DNA from: Ottowia oryzae | Lineage (GTDB): Bacteria > Pseudomonadota > Gammaproteobacteria > Burkholderiales > Burkholderiaceae_C | DNA: 64,000 nt | NCBI RefSeq assembly: GCF_003008535.1 | Contig: NZ_CP027666.1 | Location: 186,001-250,000, forward strand | Direction: 5' to 3' | Shown: positions 27,805 to 36,442 of the stretch, piece after piece | Numbering within the stretch: the first letter of the stretch is position 1 | Layout of the letters: each line of letters begins with the position of its first letter | The notes under the pieces: model-generated | The model's input: only the letters and a program-made list of their open reading frames with translations | The model's database searches: none | Told to the model about the DNA's origin: nothing | Program-made: the position numbers and the translations under genes

Positions 27805-28941
27805 ATGAAGCAGTCATTCTCATTCAATCGGCGTCAGTTTGCTCGAATGCTGGGGGCCAGCGCGGTCGCTGGCGCGGGGCTGGTGCGCGCGCAGGACTCG
27901 CGCATCGTGCTCGGCCAGTCGGCGGCGTTTTCGGGGCCTTCCATGCAGTTGGGCACGCAGTTCCATGCCGGCGCGCAGCTCTTTTTTCAGCAGCAGGCTG
28001 CACAGGGCGGCGTGAACGGCCGCACTGTGGAGATTCGCCAGCTGGACGACGGCTATGAGCCCGACCGCTGCGCGCAAAACACCGAAAAGCTGATCCGCGA
28101 CGACGTGTTCGCCCTCTTCGGCTACGTGGGTACGCCCACCAGCGTGGCGGCGCTGCCCCTGGCCAGCGCGGCGCGCGTGCCGTTTTTTGCGCCCTTCACC
28201 GGCGCCATGACCCTGCGCGAGCCCTTCAAGCGCGAGGCCTTTCACCTGCGCGCGTCCTACGACGATGAGACCGAGCTGATCGTCAAACAGCTGGTCAACC
28301 TGCACCAGGACCGCATAGGCGTGTTTTTTCAGAACGATGCTTACGGCAAGGCCGGCCTGGCGGGCGTGACCAAGGCGCTGGCCGCGCGCAAGCTCAAGCC
28401 GGTGGCCGAGGCGACGGTCGAACGCAACAGCGTGGACGTGGCCGCCGCCGTGGCCAAGCTGGCGCCTTCGGGCGCGCAGGCCATCGTGCAGGTGGGCTCG
28501 TACAAGGCCTGCGCCGCGTTCATCCGCGCGGCGCGCAAGGCGGGTTTTGGCGGTACCTTCTACAACGTGTCCTTCGTGGGCACGCAGGCCCTGGCGGACG
28601 AGCTGGGCAAAGACGGCGCGGGCGTGATGGTGTCGCAGGTCATGCCCTCGCCGTATAGCGCGGTGCGGCCCATCACGCGCGAATTCGTCGCCGCCGCGCG
28701 GCAAAGCGGCAAGGTGAACCCCAATTACTCCAGCATGGAAGGCTATCTGGCGGCCAAGGTGTTCGCCGAGGGCCTGCGCCGCGCGGGCGGGCGCCCCACG
28801 CGCGACAGCCTGGTCACGGCGCTGGAATCCATCAACGACGATTTCGGCGGCTACCGCGTGGGCTTCGCGTCCAACAACCACGTCGCCTCGCGCTTTGTCG
28901 AGCTGTCGATGCTGACGGGCGACGGCCGCGTGCGCGTCTGA
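27805..28941 (+). CDS. Branched-chain amino acid-type ABC transporter substrate-binding protein (orphan)
   Basis: 378 aa. The N-terminus MKQSFSFNRRQFARMLGASA carries a twin-arginine-like motif (NRRQFAR), suggesting Tat export to the periplasm, followed by cleavage near VRAQD. The mature protein is a type-1 periplasmic binding protein (IVLGQSAAFSGPSMQLG, VFALFGYVGTPTSVAA). No permease or ATPase genes lie beside it, so it probably feeds a transporter encoded elsewhere or acts in sensing. The upstream 126 nt separating it from the divergent molybdoenzyme gene is relatively AT-rich and should hold both promoters. Confidence 0.88.
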   Translation: MKQSFSFNRRQFARMLGASAVAGAGLVRAQDSRIVLGQSAAFSGPSMQLGTQFHAGAQLFFQQQAAQGGVNGRTVEIRQLDDGYEPDRCAQNTEKLIRDDVFALFGYVGTPTSVAALPLASAARVPFFAPFTGAMTLREPFKREAFHLRASYDDETELIVKQLVNLHQDRIGVFFQNDAYGKAGLAGVTKALAARKLKPVAEATVERNSVDVAAAVAKLAPSGAQAIVQVGSYKACAAFIRAARKAGFGGTFYNVSFVGTQALADELGKDGAGVMVSQVMPSPYSAVRPITREFVAAARQSGKVNPNYSSMEGYLAAKVFAEGLRRAGGRPTRDSLVTALESINDDFGGYRVGFASNNHVASRFVELSMLTGDGRVRV

Positions 28942-28987
28942 ATACAAGCCGAATGGGCCTCTGGCGCGCATGGGGTATGCGCTGGTA

Positions 28988-29032
28988 GCTTCTTTTTTGA
29001 TAGCGGCCACCAACGGAATGCGTGCCGGGCCC
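28988..29032. repeat. Degenerate dispersed repeat copy (possible)
   Basis: TTCTTTTTTGATAGCGGCCACC resembles the head of the dispersed repeat, but the second arm is poorly conserved. It lies between the solute-binding protein and the amidohydrolase genes. Confidence 0.35.
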
Positions 29033-29081
29033 AGTCGGCGGGTCTGCACGCTTTGCACCGGCGCGCGCTAGACTGATTTGT

Positions 29082-30332
29082 ATGAAGCTGATCGACTCCA
29101 TCCTCACCCAGGCCGCCGGCATTGCCGCCGTGCGGCGCGACATCCACGCGCACCCCGAGCTGTGCTTTGAAGAGGTGCGCACCGCCGATCTGGTGGCGGC
29201 CAAGCTGACCGAATGGGGCATTCCGGTGCACCGCGGGCTGGGCACCACCGGCGTGGTGGGCATCGTGCACGGGCGCGACGGCGGGCAAAGCGGCCGCGCC
29301 ATTGGCCTGCGCGCCGACATCGACGCGCTGCCGATGACCGAGTTCAACACCTTCGCCCACGCCAGCACGCACCCCGGCAAGATGCACGCCTGCGGCCACG
29401 ACGGCCACACCGCCATGCTGCTGGCCGCCGCCCAGCACCTGGCGCAGCACCGCAACTTCGACGGCACCGTGTACCTGATCTTCCAGCCCGCCGAAGAGGG
29501 CGGCGGCGGCGCGCGCGAGATGATCAAGGACGGGCTGTTCACGCAGTTCGACATGGAAGCCGTGTTCGGCATGCACAACTGGCCCGGCATGGACGTGGGC
29601 AAGTTCGCCGTCAGCGCGGGCCCGGTGATGGCGTCCAGCAACGAATTCAAGATCGTGATCACCGGTAAGGGCGGCCACGCGGCCATGCCCCACATGGGCA
29701 CCGACCCGGTGCCGGTCGCCTGCCAGATCGTGCAGGGCTTTCAGACCATCCTGACGCGCAACAAAAAGCCGGTGGAAGCGGGCGTGATCTCGGTGACGAT
29801 GATCCACGCGGGCGAGGCCACCAACGTCATCCCCGACAGCTGCGAAATTCAGGGAACGGTGCGCACCTTCACCTTTGAAACGCTGGATCTGATCGAGCGG
29901 CGCATGCGGGAAATCGCCGAGGGCGTCAGCGCTGCGTTTGGCGCCACCTGCGCGTTCGAGTTCGAGCGCAACTACCCGCCCACCATCAACACGCCGTACG
30001 AGGCCGATTTCTGCCGCCGCGTGATGGCCGACATCGTGGGGCCCGACAACGCCATTGCGCAAGAACCCACCATGGGCGCCGAAGACTTCTCCTTCATGCT
30101 GCAGGAAAAGCCGGGCGCCTACTGCTTCATCGCCAACGGCTTTGGCGCGCACCGCGGCCAGTACGAAGGCGGCGGGCACGACGCGGGCCCGTGCACGCTG
30201 CACAACCCGCATTACGACTTCAACGACGACCTGATCCCGCTGGGCGCCACCTACTGGGTGCGCCTGGCCGAGCAGTGGCTGGCCCACCAGCCGCCCGCCG
30301 ACCGGCCCATGCCGCAAGGCGCGGGCAAGTAA
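29082..30332 (+). CDS. M20 amidohydrolase (hippurate hydrolase/N-acyl-amino-acid deacylase-like)
   Basis: 416 aa from the ATG at 29082. Metal-site motifs of the M20D family: RADIDALPM, HACGHDGHTAMLLAA (His ligands) and FQPAEEGGGGAREM (catalytic Glu). The dimerisation domain lies about residues 185-300, and the last ligand His is in the C-terminal GAEDFSF-LHNPHYDF region. Family members cleave N-acyl amino acids or hippurate to free acid and amino acid in the cytoplasm. The neighbours are a solute-binding protein upstream and a VOC gene 9 nt downstream. Exact substrate unknown. Confidence 0.88.
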   Translation: MKLIDSILTQAAGIAAVRRDIHAHPELCFEEVRTADLVAAKLTEWGIPVHRGLGTTGVVGIVHGRDGGQSGRAIGLRADIDALPMTEFNTFAHASTHPGKMHACGHDGHTAMLLAAAQHLAQHRNFDGTVYLIFQPAEEGGGGAREMIKDGLFTQFDMEAVFGMHNWPGMDVGKFAVSAGPVMASSNEFKIVITGKGGHAAMPHMGTDPVPVACQIVQGFQTILTRNKKPVEAGVISVTMIHAGEATNVIPDSCEIQGTVRTFTFETLDLIERRMREIAEGVSAAFGATCAFEFERNYPPTINTPYEADFCRRVMADIVGPDNAIAQEPTMGAEDFSFMLQEKPGAYCFIANGFGAHRGQYEGGGHDAGPCTLHNPHYDFNDDLIPLGATYWVRLAEQWLAHQPPADRPMPQGAGK

Positions 30333-30341
30333 GCGCGCGCT

Positions 30342-30791
30342 GTGCCGCCCGGCGCCGTGTCCAACTTACCGGCCGCGGCTTTCGGCCCGGCCACGCCGCT
30401 GCTGCGGCAGTTTGACGAGGCACAGGCGCGCGCCTTCTACGTCGATTTCTTAGGCTTCACCGTCGACTGGCAGCACCGCTTTGGCGAGAACTTTCCGCTG
30501 TACCAGCAGGTGTCGCTGGGCCGCTGCGTGCTGCACCTGACCGGCCATCACGGCGACTGCTGCCCCGGCGGCGCCGTGCGCATTCCGGTGGCCGACGTGG
30601 CCACGCTGCAGGCCTTTCAGCAGCGCCTGCTGGCCGCCGACTACCGCCACGCCAAGCCGGGGCTGCAGGACACGCCCTGGGGCACGCGCGAAATGGCCAT
30701 CACCGACCCCAGCGGCAACCGGCTGACCTTCTTTGCCGAGCTGCCGCCCACCGCACAACCCTCCACCACCCCGCCGGAGCCCGCCCCTTGA
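30342..30791 (+). CDS. VOC-superfamily (bleomycin-resistance/glyoxalase-like) protein
   Basis: 149 aa from a GTG at 30342 (a second GTG at 30357 is possible). The single VOC domain includes ARAFYVDFLGFTVDWQ and ends with the family signature MAITDPSGNRLTFFAE. The proline-rich tail is unstructured. It resembles glyoxalase superfamily proteins of the bleomycin-resistance type, which bind or sequester small molecules. The stop overlaps the TTG start of the peptidase gene (TTGA). Function not known. Confidence 0.8.
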   Translation: MPPGAVSNLPAAAFGPATPLLRQFDEAQARAFYVDFLGFTVDWQHRFGENFPLYQQVSLGRCVLHLTGHHGDCCPGGAVRIPVADVATLQAFQQRLLAADYRHAKPGLQDTPWGTREMAITDPSGNRLTFFAELPPTAQPSTTPPEPAP

Positions 30792-31888
30792 TCGCCATCC
30801 CCGAAGCGTTTTCGACCAGCTACGCCAAGGCGCGCGTGAAGTTTCTGGAGGCGGGCGCCATCGCCGGCCTGCAGCTGGCGTCGTTCAAGCACCCACTGCC
30901 GGGGCGCGACGGCGAACAGCTGGCCACCGACGTGGCACTGGAAGGCGACCCGGCCAGCCCGCGCCTGCTCATCGTCAGCAGCGCCTGCCACGGCGTGGAA
31001 GGCTTTTGCGGCAGCGGCGTGCAGGTGTTCGCGCTGCACGACGCCGAGTGGCGCGCCAAGGCCCGCGACGCCGGCGTGGCCGTGCTGTACATCCATGCGC
31101 TGAACCCGTACGGCTTCTCCCACGTGCGCCGCGTCACGCAGGAAAACGTGGATCTGAACCGCAACTTTCACGATTTCAGCGCGCCCATGCCCGTCAACGA
31201 AGGCTACCGGCGCGTGCACCCGCTGCTGTTTCCGCCCACCTGGCCGCCGGACGCGGCCAACCAGGCGGCCATCCAGGACTTCGTCGCCCGCCACGGCCTG
31301 GCCGCCTGGCAGGCGGCCATCACGGGCGGGCAGTACGAGTACCCCGACGGCCTGTTCTACGGCGGCACCGCGCCCACCTGGAGCAACCAGACCGTGCGCG
31401 CCATCCTGCGCGAGTACGCCGGGCACGCCAGCCACGTCGCCTGGATCGACCTGCACACCGGTCTGGGCCCGAACGGCGTGGGCGAGCGCATCTACGCCGG
31501 CGCGCAGGACGACGCGGCCGTGGCACGCGCGCGCCGCTGGTGGGGCCAGCAGGTCACCTCCATCTACGACGGCACGTCCACCAGCGCCCTGCTGACGGGC
31601 CTGATGTGGACCGCCATCTACGACGCTGCCCCGCAGGCCGAATACACCGGCATCGCCATGGAATACGGCACGCAGCCGGTGATGGACGTGCTGCAGGCCC
31701 TGCGCGCCGACCAGTGGCTGGCGCTGCACCCCGAGGCGCCACCCGAGCTGGCCGCGCAGATCAAGGCGCAGGTGCTGGCGGCGTTCTACACCGACACGGA
31801 CGCGTGGAAGGGCCAGATCATCAGCCAGGCGCGTCAGGCGATGTTTGAGGCGGTGGATGGGTTGAGCGGGCGGGCTGGCGCCGCTTGA
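30788..31888 (+). CDS. M14-like metallopeptidase (DUF2817 family)
   Basis: 366 aa from a TTG overlapping the VOC stop. The carboxypeptidase-like zinc site is seen in SSACHGVEGFCGSG (first His/Glu), then ENVDLNRNFHDF and AWIDLHTGLG (third His). DUF2817 proteins are cytoplasmic and largely uncharacterised, but are related to succinylglutamate desuccinylase and carboxypeptidases. The last 130 codons are duplicated 2.4 kb downstream as a fragment. This copy appears complete and functional by its intact motifs. Confidence 0.85.
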   Translation: MIAIPEAFSTSYAKARVKFLEAGAIAGLQLASFKHPLPGRDGEQLATDVALEGDPASPRLLIVSSACHGVEGFCGSGVQVFALHDAEWRAKARDAGVAVLYIHALNPYGFSHVRRVTQENVDLNRNFHDFSAPMPVNEGYRRVHPLLFPPTWPPDAANQAAIQDFVARHGLAAWQAAITGGQYEYPDGLFYGGTAPTWSNQTVRAILREYAGHASHVAWIDLHTGLGPNGVGERIYAGAQDDAAVARARRWWGQQVTSIYDGTSTSALLTGLMWTAIYDAAPQAEYTGIAMEYGTQPVMDVLQALRADQWLALHPEAPPELAAQIKAQVLAAFYTDTDAWKGQIISQARQAMFEAVDGLSGRAGAA

Positions 31889-31957
31889 GCCTGCCGCGGG
31901 CGGCGGGATGGGTCGTGCGTCGCCCTCCTGCCTCGCGACTTGGTTTACTGGTCGGAT

Positions 31958-32005
31958 ACTGATCTGGCGCAGGTGCTGCTTGCGCTGGCAGCTATCGTTT
32001 TTGAT
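31958..32005 (-). repeat. Dispersed small repeat, intergenic copy (reverse)
   Basis: On the minus strand: TCAAAAACGATAGCTGCC then AGCGCAAGCAGCACCTGCGC and CAGATCAG. It is one of the best matches to the family consensus. Confidence 0.75.
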
Positions 32006-32065
32006 ATAGAGCGGGCTTGGCAGAGAGCGCAGGCCCGCTGGCCTCGTACCCGGCGCTTTGCAGCG

Positions 32066-32125
32066 AATCAACTATCAAATGGATAGCTTGTCGCGCGGTG
32101 GCGCCAGCGCTGCGGCGGGCTTCTA
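32066..32125 (+). repeat. Dispersed small repeat, intergenic copy (forward)
   Basis: CTATCAAATGGATAGCTTG, a short GC-rich loop, then GGCGCCAGCGCTGCGG and CTTCTAG. It lies about 60 nt from the opposite-orientation copy, so the two form an inverted pair. Confidence 0.6.
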
Positions 32126-32285
32126 GTGGGAATCTTGAGTGAGCTGATTCGCTGAGGGCCGCGCCCGAGGAGCTTGTCACTGCTTCGCCAAAGAAAAGTA
32201 TCGATGGCTTCCATGGTGAAGGATCCAACTGACCAGCAGAAACTTCATGAGCAAGGGCTCCATCCCAAAGATTCCCGTAGCGCAC

Positions 32286-33620
32286 TCAAATTGGATTGTG
32301 CAGAGCGCCCCTAGGCTGCCAGCCCCTGCTGGCCAGCGGCCAAAAGCCCAATGCCGCGCCCAAGATACCCATGGCGGCCACATAGTGGGCAGGCGCCATG
32401 ATGTCCGTCTGCTGCCAGACCGACACCAGCATTGGCGTCAGCCCGCCAAACACCGCGTAGGCCATGTTGTAGGCAAAAGACAGGCCGGTAAAGCGCACCG
32501 CAGCGGGAAAGGCGCGCACACCCACCACCGGCAGCAGGGAGATGCTGCCCACGAAGAAGCCCACCAGCGCATACGACCACAGCAGCGAGGCATCGGTGCC
32601 CGGCAGGCTGAGGTAGAAAACATACGAAGTGACACTCATGCCCAGCCAGCCCAGCACCATGGCAAAACGAGTGCCCATGCGGTCCGATAGCCAGCCCCAG
32701 AATACGCAACCTATCGTCAGCGTGATGGTGGCAAGCGCATTGGCCCGCAGCGCCGCAGTTGGGGCAATGTGGAACACCTTCTGCAGATAGGTGGGCGTAA
32801 ACAAAACCACCACCACCACTGCCGTGGACAGCACCCAGGTCATCAGCGCCACCAGCACACACGCTGCGCGGTGCTCACGCAAAATGGTCTTCAGCGGCAA
32901 CTCGCGCCCAGCCTGCTTGCGGGCCTGCAGTTCCTTGAACACGGGCGTCTCATGTAAAAAGCGGCGCAGGTAAACCGACACTAGGCCAAAGGCGCCGCCC
33001 AGGATGAAGGGAATGCGCCAGGCCCAATCGTGGATTTCGGCGGTGCTGTAGGTGCTGTTGAGCCACACGCCGATGATGGAGCCCAGGAAGATGCCGCCGG
33101 TGATGCCCGAAGTCAGTGCGCCAATGGCAAAGCCGTAGTGACGCGCGGGCGCATGCTCGGCAACGAACACCCAGGCGCCTGGCATTTCACCGCCAATGGC
33201 CGCGCCCTGCAGCACGCGCATCAACAGCAGCAACAAGGGTGCCGCGATACCAATGGAGGCATAGGTGGGCAGCAGGCCGATCACCAGTGTGGGCACCGCC
33301 ATCAAAAAGATGGACAAGGTGAACATCTTCTTGCGGCCCAGGATGTCGCCATAGTGCGCGATCAGAATGCCGCCCAGCGGGCGCGCAAGATAGCCCGCGG
33401 CAAAGATGCCCAGCGTCTGCAGCTGGCGCAGCCAATCGGGCATCGTGGCCGGGAAGAACAACGAGCCGATCACGTTGGCAAAAAACACGAACACCACGAA
33501 GTCGTAGAACTCGAGGGTGCCGCCCAGGGCAGAAAGGCCGAGGGTCTTGTAGTCACCGCGCGTCAATGCGCGGGGCGCCGCCGATGGGGTGGCGCCTTGG
33601 GGAAGGGTTTGCGAAGTCAT
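32286..33620 (-). CDS. MFS metabolite:H+ symporter (MHS/KgtP/ProP-type)
   Basis: 444 aa from the ATG at 33618-33620, preceded by AGAGGAC 6 nt upstream. Twelve hydrophobic segments are visible. The N-terminal TLEFYDFVVFVFFANVIG and loop motif YGDILGRKKMFTLSIFLM are MHS-family signatures; GWLSDRMGTRF lies in the central loop. Members import carboxylates, betaine or aromatic acids with protons. Substrate cannot be assigned. Codon choice and GC are less GC-rich than the surrounding genes, and the gene is bracketed by an intact peptidase gene and a duplicated fragment of it, suggesting acquisition or rearrangement. Confidence 0.9.
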   Translation of the reverse strand: MTSQTLPQGATPSAAPRALTRGDYKTLGLSALGGTLEFYDFVVFVFFANVIGSLFFPATMPDWLRQLQTLGIFAAGYLARPLGGILIAHYGDILGRKKMFTLSIFLMAVPTLVIGLLPTYASIGIAAPLLLLLMRVLQGAAIGGEMPGAWVFVAEHAPARHYGFAIGALTSGITGGIFLGSIIGVWLNSTYSTAEIHDWAWRIPFILGGAFGLVSVYLRRFLHETPVFKELQARKQAGRELPLKTILREHRAACVLVALMTWVLSTAVVVVVLFTPTYLQKVFHIAPTAALRANALATITLTIGCVFWGWLSDRMGTRFAMVLGWLGMSVTSYVFYLSLPGTDASLLWSYALVGFFVGSISLLPVVGVRAFPAAVRFTGLSFAYNMAYAVFGGLTPMLVSVWQQTDIMAPAHYVAAMGILGAALGFWPLASRGWQPRGALHNPI

Positions 33621-33890
33621 GTGTCCTCTGGATGAAGACAGCGCAATGCGGCGCAGTTTTGAGCGCAATCGACGGGTTCTGGGATCGCCCGGGATATGGG
33701 GATCGGCGCAGGCAAAGCTGGAGGGTGGCCAGTTCGCAAGGAACCGCGACGTGCAGGAAAGGCGCAGTCAAACCTGCGATTCTAGGTAATTACCCCAGTG
33801 TTGCCCCGAAATAGCGCGGCGGAGTCAGGTGCGAGGTGCAACAGCAGGACTGTGGCCAAGACGCGGTGTCGGCTCGAGCCCGGGCGCAAG

Positions 33891-34314
33891 CGGCGTGGGC
33901 GAGCGCATCCACGCTGGCGCGCGCGACGACGCGGCCGTGGCACGCGCGCGCCGCTGGTGGGGCCAGCAGGTCACCTCCATCTACGACGGCACGTCCACCA
34001 GCGCCCTGCTGACGGGCCTGATGTGGACCGCCATCTACGACGCCGCCCCGCAGGCCGAATACACCGGCATCGCCATGGAATACGGCACGCAGCCGGTGAT
34101 GGACGTGCTGCAGGCCCTGCGCGCCGACCAGTGGCTGGCGCTGCACCCCGAGGCGCCGCCCGAGCTGGCCGCGCAGATCAAGGCGCAGGTGCTGGCGGCG
34201 TTCTACACCGACACGGACGCGTGGAAGGGCCAGATCATCAGCCAGGCGCGTCAGGCGCTGTTTGAGGCGGTGGACGGGTTGAGCGCCAGCGCCGATGATC
34301 GATGGACGGCTTGA
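33891..34314 (+). pseudogene. Duplicated 3' fragment of the M14/DUF2817 peptidase gene
   Basis: Bases 33891-34285 align without gaps (constant offset 2417) to 31474-31868 in the intact gene, with about ten mismatches by eye (roughly 97-98% identity). The fragment encodes GVGERIHAGARDDAAVARAR onward, including the metal-proximal EYGTQPVMDVL region, but lacks the first 228 codons with the zinc-binding sites. It cannot be a functional peptidase. The reading frame remains open and stops at 34312-34314. Mismatches are mostly silent, indicating a recent duplication or conversion. Confidence 0.85.
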
Positions 34315-34325
34315 TGCCGGTCGCT

Positions 34326-34874
34326 TCAGCCCCGGCGCCGGCGGCGCGCCATCACGCCCAGCCCGGCCAACGCGCCCGACAACGCGATCAGCCCGGGCAA
34401 TGACGTGGCGGGTACGGCGGCCACGGCAGGGGTGGGGCCGTTGTAGGTGATGGCGCCGGTGTTGCAGCCAGACACATTCAGCGTCCAGGCATCCAGCACC
34501 GTGCCAACCGGGCGTTCCAGGGTGAAATCAATCTGCAGCGGCGTGTTCTGCGGAATGGGCCAAGTGCCTGGATTGGGCACGGAACCATAGTTGAAAAGGT
34601 CGAACAAACCCCAGCTGTCGCTGCTATCGGTGGTGATGGATGCGCTCTCGTTCATATAGACCAGCCCGCCACCCTGCACCACGGTGCGCACCACGTAGCT
34701 GCCACCGTCCAGGCCCGCGCGCACGACCGTCATGCGGAAATCGCCACTGTTGCAGCCCAGCGCATCGATGCTCTGAACCTGAAAAGTCTGCGCAGAGGCC
34801 GTCTGCGCACCCACCAGCATCGACGCGCCCAAGGCCGCCGCACCTATCCAGCCGATCCAACTTCCTTGTCTCAT
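34326..34874 (-). CDS. Secreted protein with a C-terminal sorting-like tail
   Basis: 182 aa from the ATG at 34872-34874 (AAGGA 8 nt upstream; a GTG precedes it). A Sec signal peptide ends near ASAQT. The mature part is a beta-rich domain with four cysteines' worth of conservation limited to LGCNSGD and VSGCNTG, perhaps a disulfide pair. The C-terminus is VPATSLPGLIALSGALAGLG followed by MARRRRRG: short proline motif, hydrophobic helix and arginine cluster, the three-part plan of PEP-CTERM/IPTL-type sorting signals, though without the canonical PEP or IPTL residues. It is probably surface-directed. Function unknown. Confidence 0.7.
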   Translation of the reverse strand: MRQGSWIGWIGAAALGASMLVGAQTASAQTFQVQSIDALGCNSGDFRMTVVRAGLDGGSYVVRTVVQGGGLVYMNESASITTDSSDSWGLFDLFNYGSVPNPGTWPIPQNTPLQIDFTLERPVGTVLDAWTLNVSGCNTGAITYNGPTPAVAAVPATSLPGLIALSGALAGLGVMARRRRRG

Positions 34875-34934
34875 CACGCCGTCCTTTTAAATCCATTGAG
34901 ATACCAATGAGTCTAAAGGCTGCATGGCGTGAAT

Positions 34935-34955
34935 GCACTAGGCCATTCGCACTAG
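34935..34955. promoter_or_regulatory. Direct repeat GCACTAG x2, possible operator upstream of the sorting-tail gene
   Basis: GCACTAG occurs at 34935-34941 and again at 34949-34955, a 14-nt period that is not a full helical turn multiple but is suited to a tandem-binding regulator. It lies 60-80 nt before the start of the minus-strand gene at 34874 in an AT-richer intergenic region. Confidence 0.45.
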
Positions 34956-35062
34956 ATCTTCGACTATCACGAAATCCTGTCGATAGCGTGAAACTTCACT
35001 GAACAGCGGCTATCTGGCCGACCCTCCCGCGTGCGCCATCGGCACGGCGGATTGCGATCCAA

Positions 35063-35842
35063 TCAGAGCCGGCGAACCCGCTCGCCACGCTCTTTGGCCA
35101 CCACCAGCAGGCCGTCAAAAATCATCGTCTCGATCAGCTCAAACGGGCGGGTCATCGCGGGCAGCATCTTCCAGCCCGCGCCGCCGGTCATCAGGCACAG
35201 CGGCTCGGCCGCGCAGTGCTTGAACAGGTGCTGGAACATGCGCTCGCACGCGCCGGCGATGGCGAAGGTGCCGCCGCTGGTTAGGCCGTCGCTGGTGTTG
35301 GTGGGAAATTCGCAGACGTCGCCCGTCGGCACGTGCAGGCCGGCGGTGCCCGATTCCAGCGCGCGCAGCATGATGCCGTGCCCGGGCAGGATCAGCCCGC
35401 CCAGGTAGCGCCCGTGCTGGTCGATGGCCTCCACCGTCACGGCCGTGCCCACCATCACCAGCAGGATGGGCCGCGAGGGGCCGCGGCGCAGCATGTGGTG
35501 GCGCGCGCCGATCATCGCCACCCAGCGGTCGGCGCCCAGGCGCGAGGGGTAGTCGTAGCCGTTGGTCAGGCCCGCTTCGGCTTCGGAGGCCACGACCCAG
35601 CTGGGCTCAATGCTCCAGCCTTCCATCTGCTCCTGCACGCGGTGCTTGACCGCCTGCCCCGCCACGATGCAGCCCAGCATGGCGTGCGGCTCGGGCAGCG
35701 ACGCCCATGCACGTTCGCCCAGGCGGTCGATTTGCTCCAGGAACTCAGCGCCGTGCGCCAGCACGCCAGCGCCGGGTTCGGCACGGTCGTACAGCGTCCA
35801 TTTCAGTCGCGTATTGCCAACGTCGATCGCCAAAAATGTCAT
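35063..35842 (-). CDS. coaX: Type III pantothenate kinase
   Basis: 259 aa. Phosphorylates pantothenate in the first step of CoA synthesis. Family signatures in order: FLAIDVGNTRLKWTLYD (phosphate-1 motif), GADRWVAMIGARHH, MVGTAVTVEAID and GGLILPGHGIMLRAL, plus TGGAGWKML near the C-terminus. In many Burkholderiales it follows birA; here no birA is beside it. No signal peptide. It is divergent from the LysM gene, separated by 117 nt. Confidence 0.94.
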   Translation of the reverse strand: MTFLAIDVGNTRLKWTLYDRAEPGAGVLAHGAEFLEQIDRLGERAWASLPEPHAMLGCIVAGQAVKHRVQEQMEGWSIEPSWVVASEAEAGLTNGYDYPSRLGADRWVAMIGARHHMLRRGPSRPILLVMVGTAVTVEAIDQHGRYLGGLILPGHGIMLRALESGTAGLHVPTGDVCEFPTNTSDGLTSGGTFAIAGACERMFQHLFKHCAAEPLCLMTGGAGWKMLPAMTRPFELIETMIFDGLLVVAKERGERVRRL

Positions 35843-35959
35843 GGGGCGCCATTATTAGCGAGTTTGTCCTACAGGGGCTGTCAGGGCCTGACACGCGGAC
35901 GCGCACAGGCGCGGGGTACATTGCGACTTTCCGCTCTATATCCACTCAGGAGAATGCAC

Positions 35960-36442
35960 ATGGGATTGTTCAGTTTCATCAAGGAAGCCGGTGAGAAGCT
36001 CTTCGGCGGCAAGGAAGTCGAACAGGCTGCCGCCTCCAGCGCGCCCAACCTGGCCGACCTGAACGCCAAGGCCGGCGACGCCATCAAGACCTACATCGAC
36101 AAGCAGAATCTGGGCCTGTCCGACCTGGCCGTGACCTTCGACGGCGCCACCGGCAAAGTCACCCTGGCAGGCAGCGCGCCCAGCGAGGAAGCCGCTGAAA
36201 AAGCTGGCCTGGCCGCCGGCAACGTGGCCAGCGTGAGCGGCGTGGACAACAACCTGCAATACCCCGCAGGCACCGCTTCGCAGTACCACGACGTGGTCAG
36301 CGGCGACACCCTGTCGGCCATCGCCAAGAAATACTATGGCGACGCCAACAAGTACAACGCCATCTTTGAAGCCAACAAGCCGATGCTGAGCGACCCGAAC
36401 AAAATCTACCCGGGCCAGAAACTGCGCATTCCGGCACTCTGA
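35960..36442 (+). CDS. LysM/BON-domain peptidoglycan-associated protein (Kbp/YgaU-like)
   Basis: 160 aa. Of two ATGs (35954 and 35960) the second has AGGAG at a proper 7-nt spacing. An N-terminal MGLFSFIKEAGEKLFGG is followed by a BON-like domain (about 30-95, LAVTFDGATGKVTLAGSAPS) and a C-terminal LysM domain (YHDVVSGDTLSAIAKKYYG, then NKIYPGQKLRIP). The same architecture is found in E. coli Kbp, a potassium-binding protein. It ends before a strong terminator, so it is probably a single-gene unit. Confidence 0.88.
   Translation: MGLFSFIKEAGEKLFGGKEVEQAAASSAPNLADLNAKAGDAIKTYIDKQNLGLSDLAVTFDGATGKVTLAGSAPSEEAAEKAGLAAGNVASVSGVDNNLQYPAGTASQYHDVVSGDTLSAIAKKYYGDANKYNAIFEANKPMLSDPNKIYPGQKLRIPAL

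Larger units (their letters stand above)
31889..32285. other. Intergenic region between peptidase and MFS gene: two dispersed-repeat copies, no gene recognised
   Basis: 397 nt. It contains one repeat copy in reverse orientation (about 31958-32005) and one in forward orientation (about 32066-32125). A 97-codon minus-strand reading from 32285 to 31992 is open, but it runs across both repeats and resembles nothing I know; I do not call it a gene. GC content is lower than in the flanking peptidase, as in the following transporter. Confidence 0.5.

Noticed and set aside
33829..34314. A possible intact 161-codon gene in the duplicated peptidase fragment
   Set aside because: The first 20 codons are not homologous to the peptidase, the zinc-site part is absent, and no ribosome-binding site is apparent. 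It is better treated as a pseudogene fragment.
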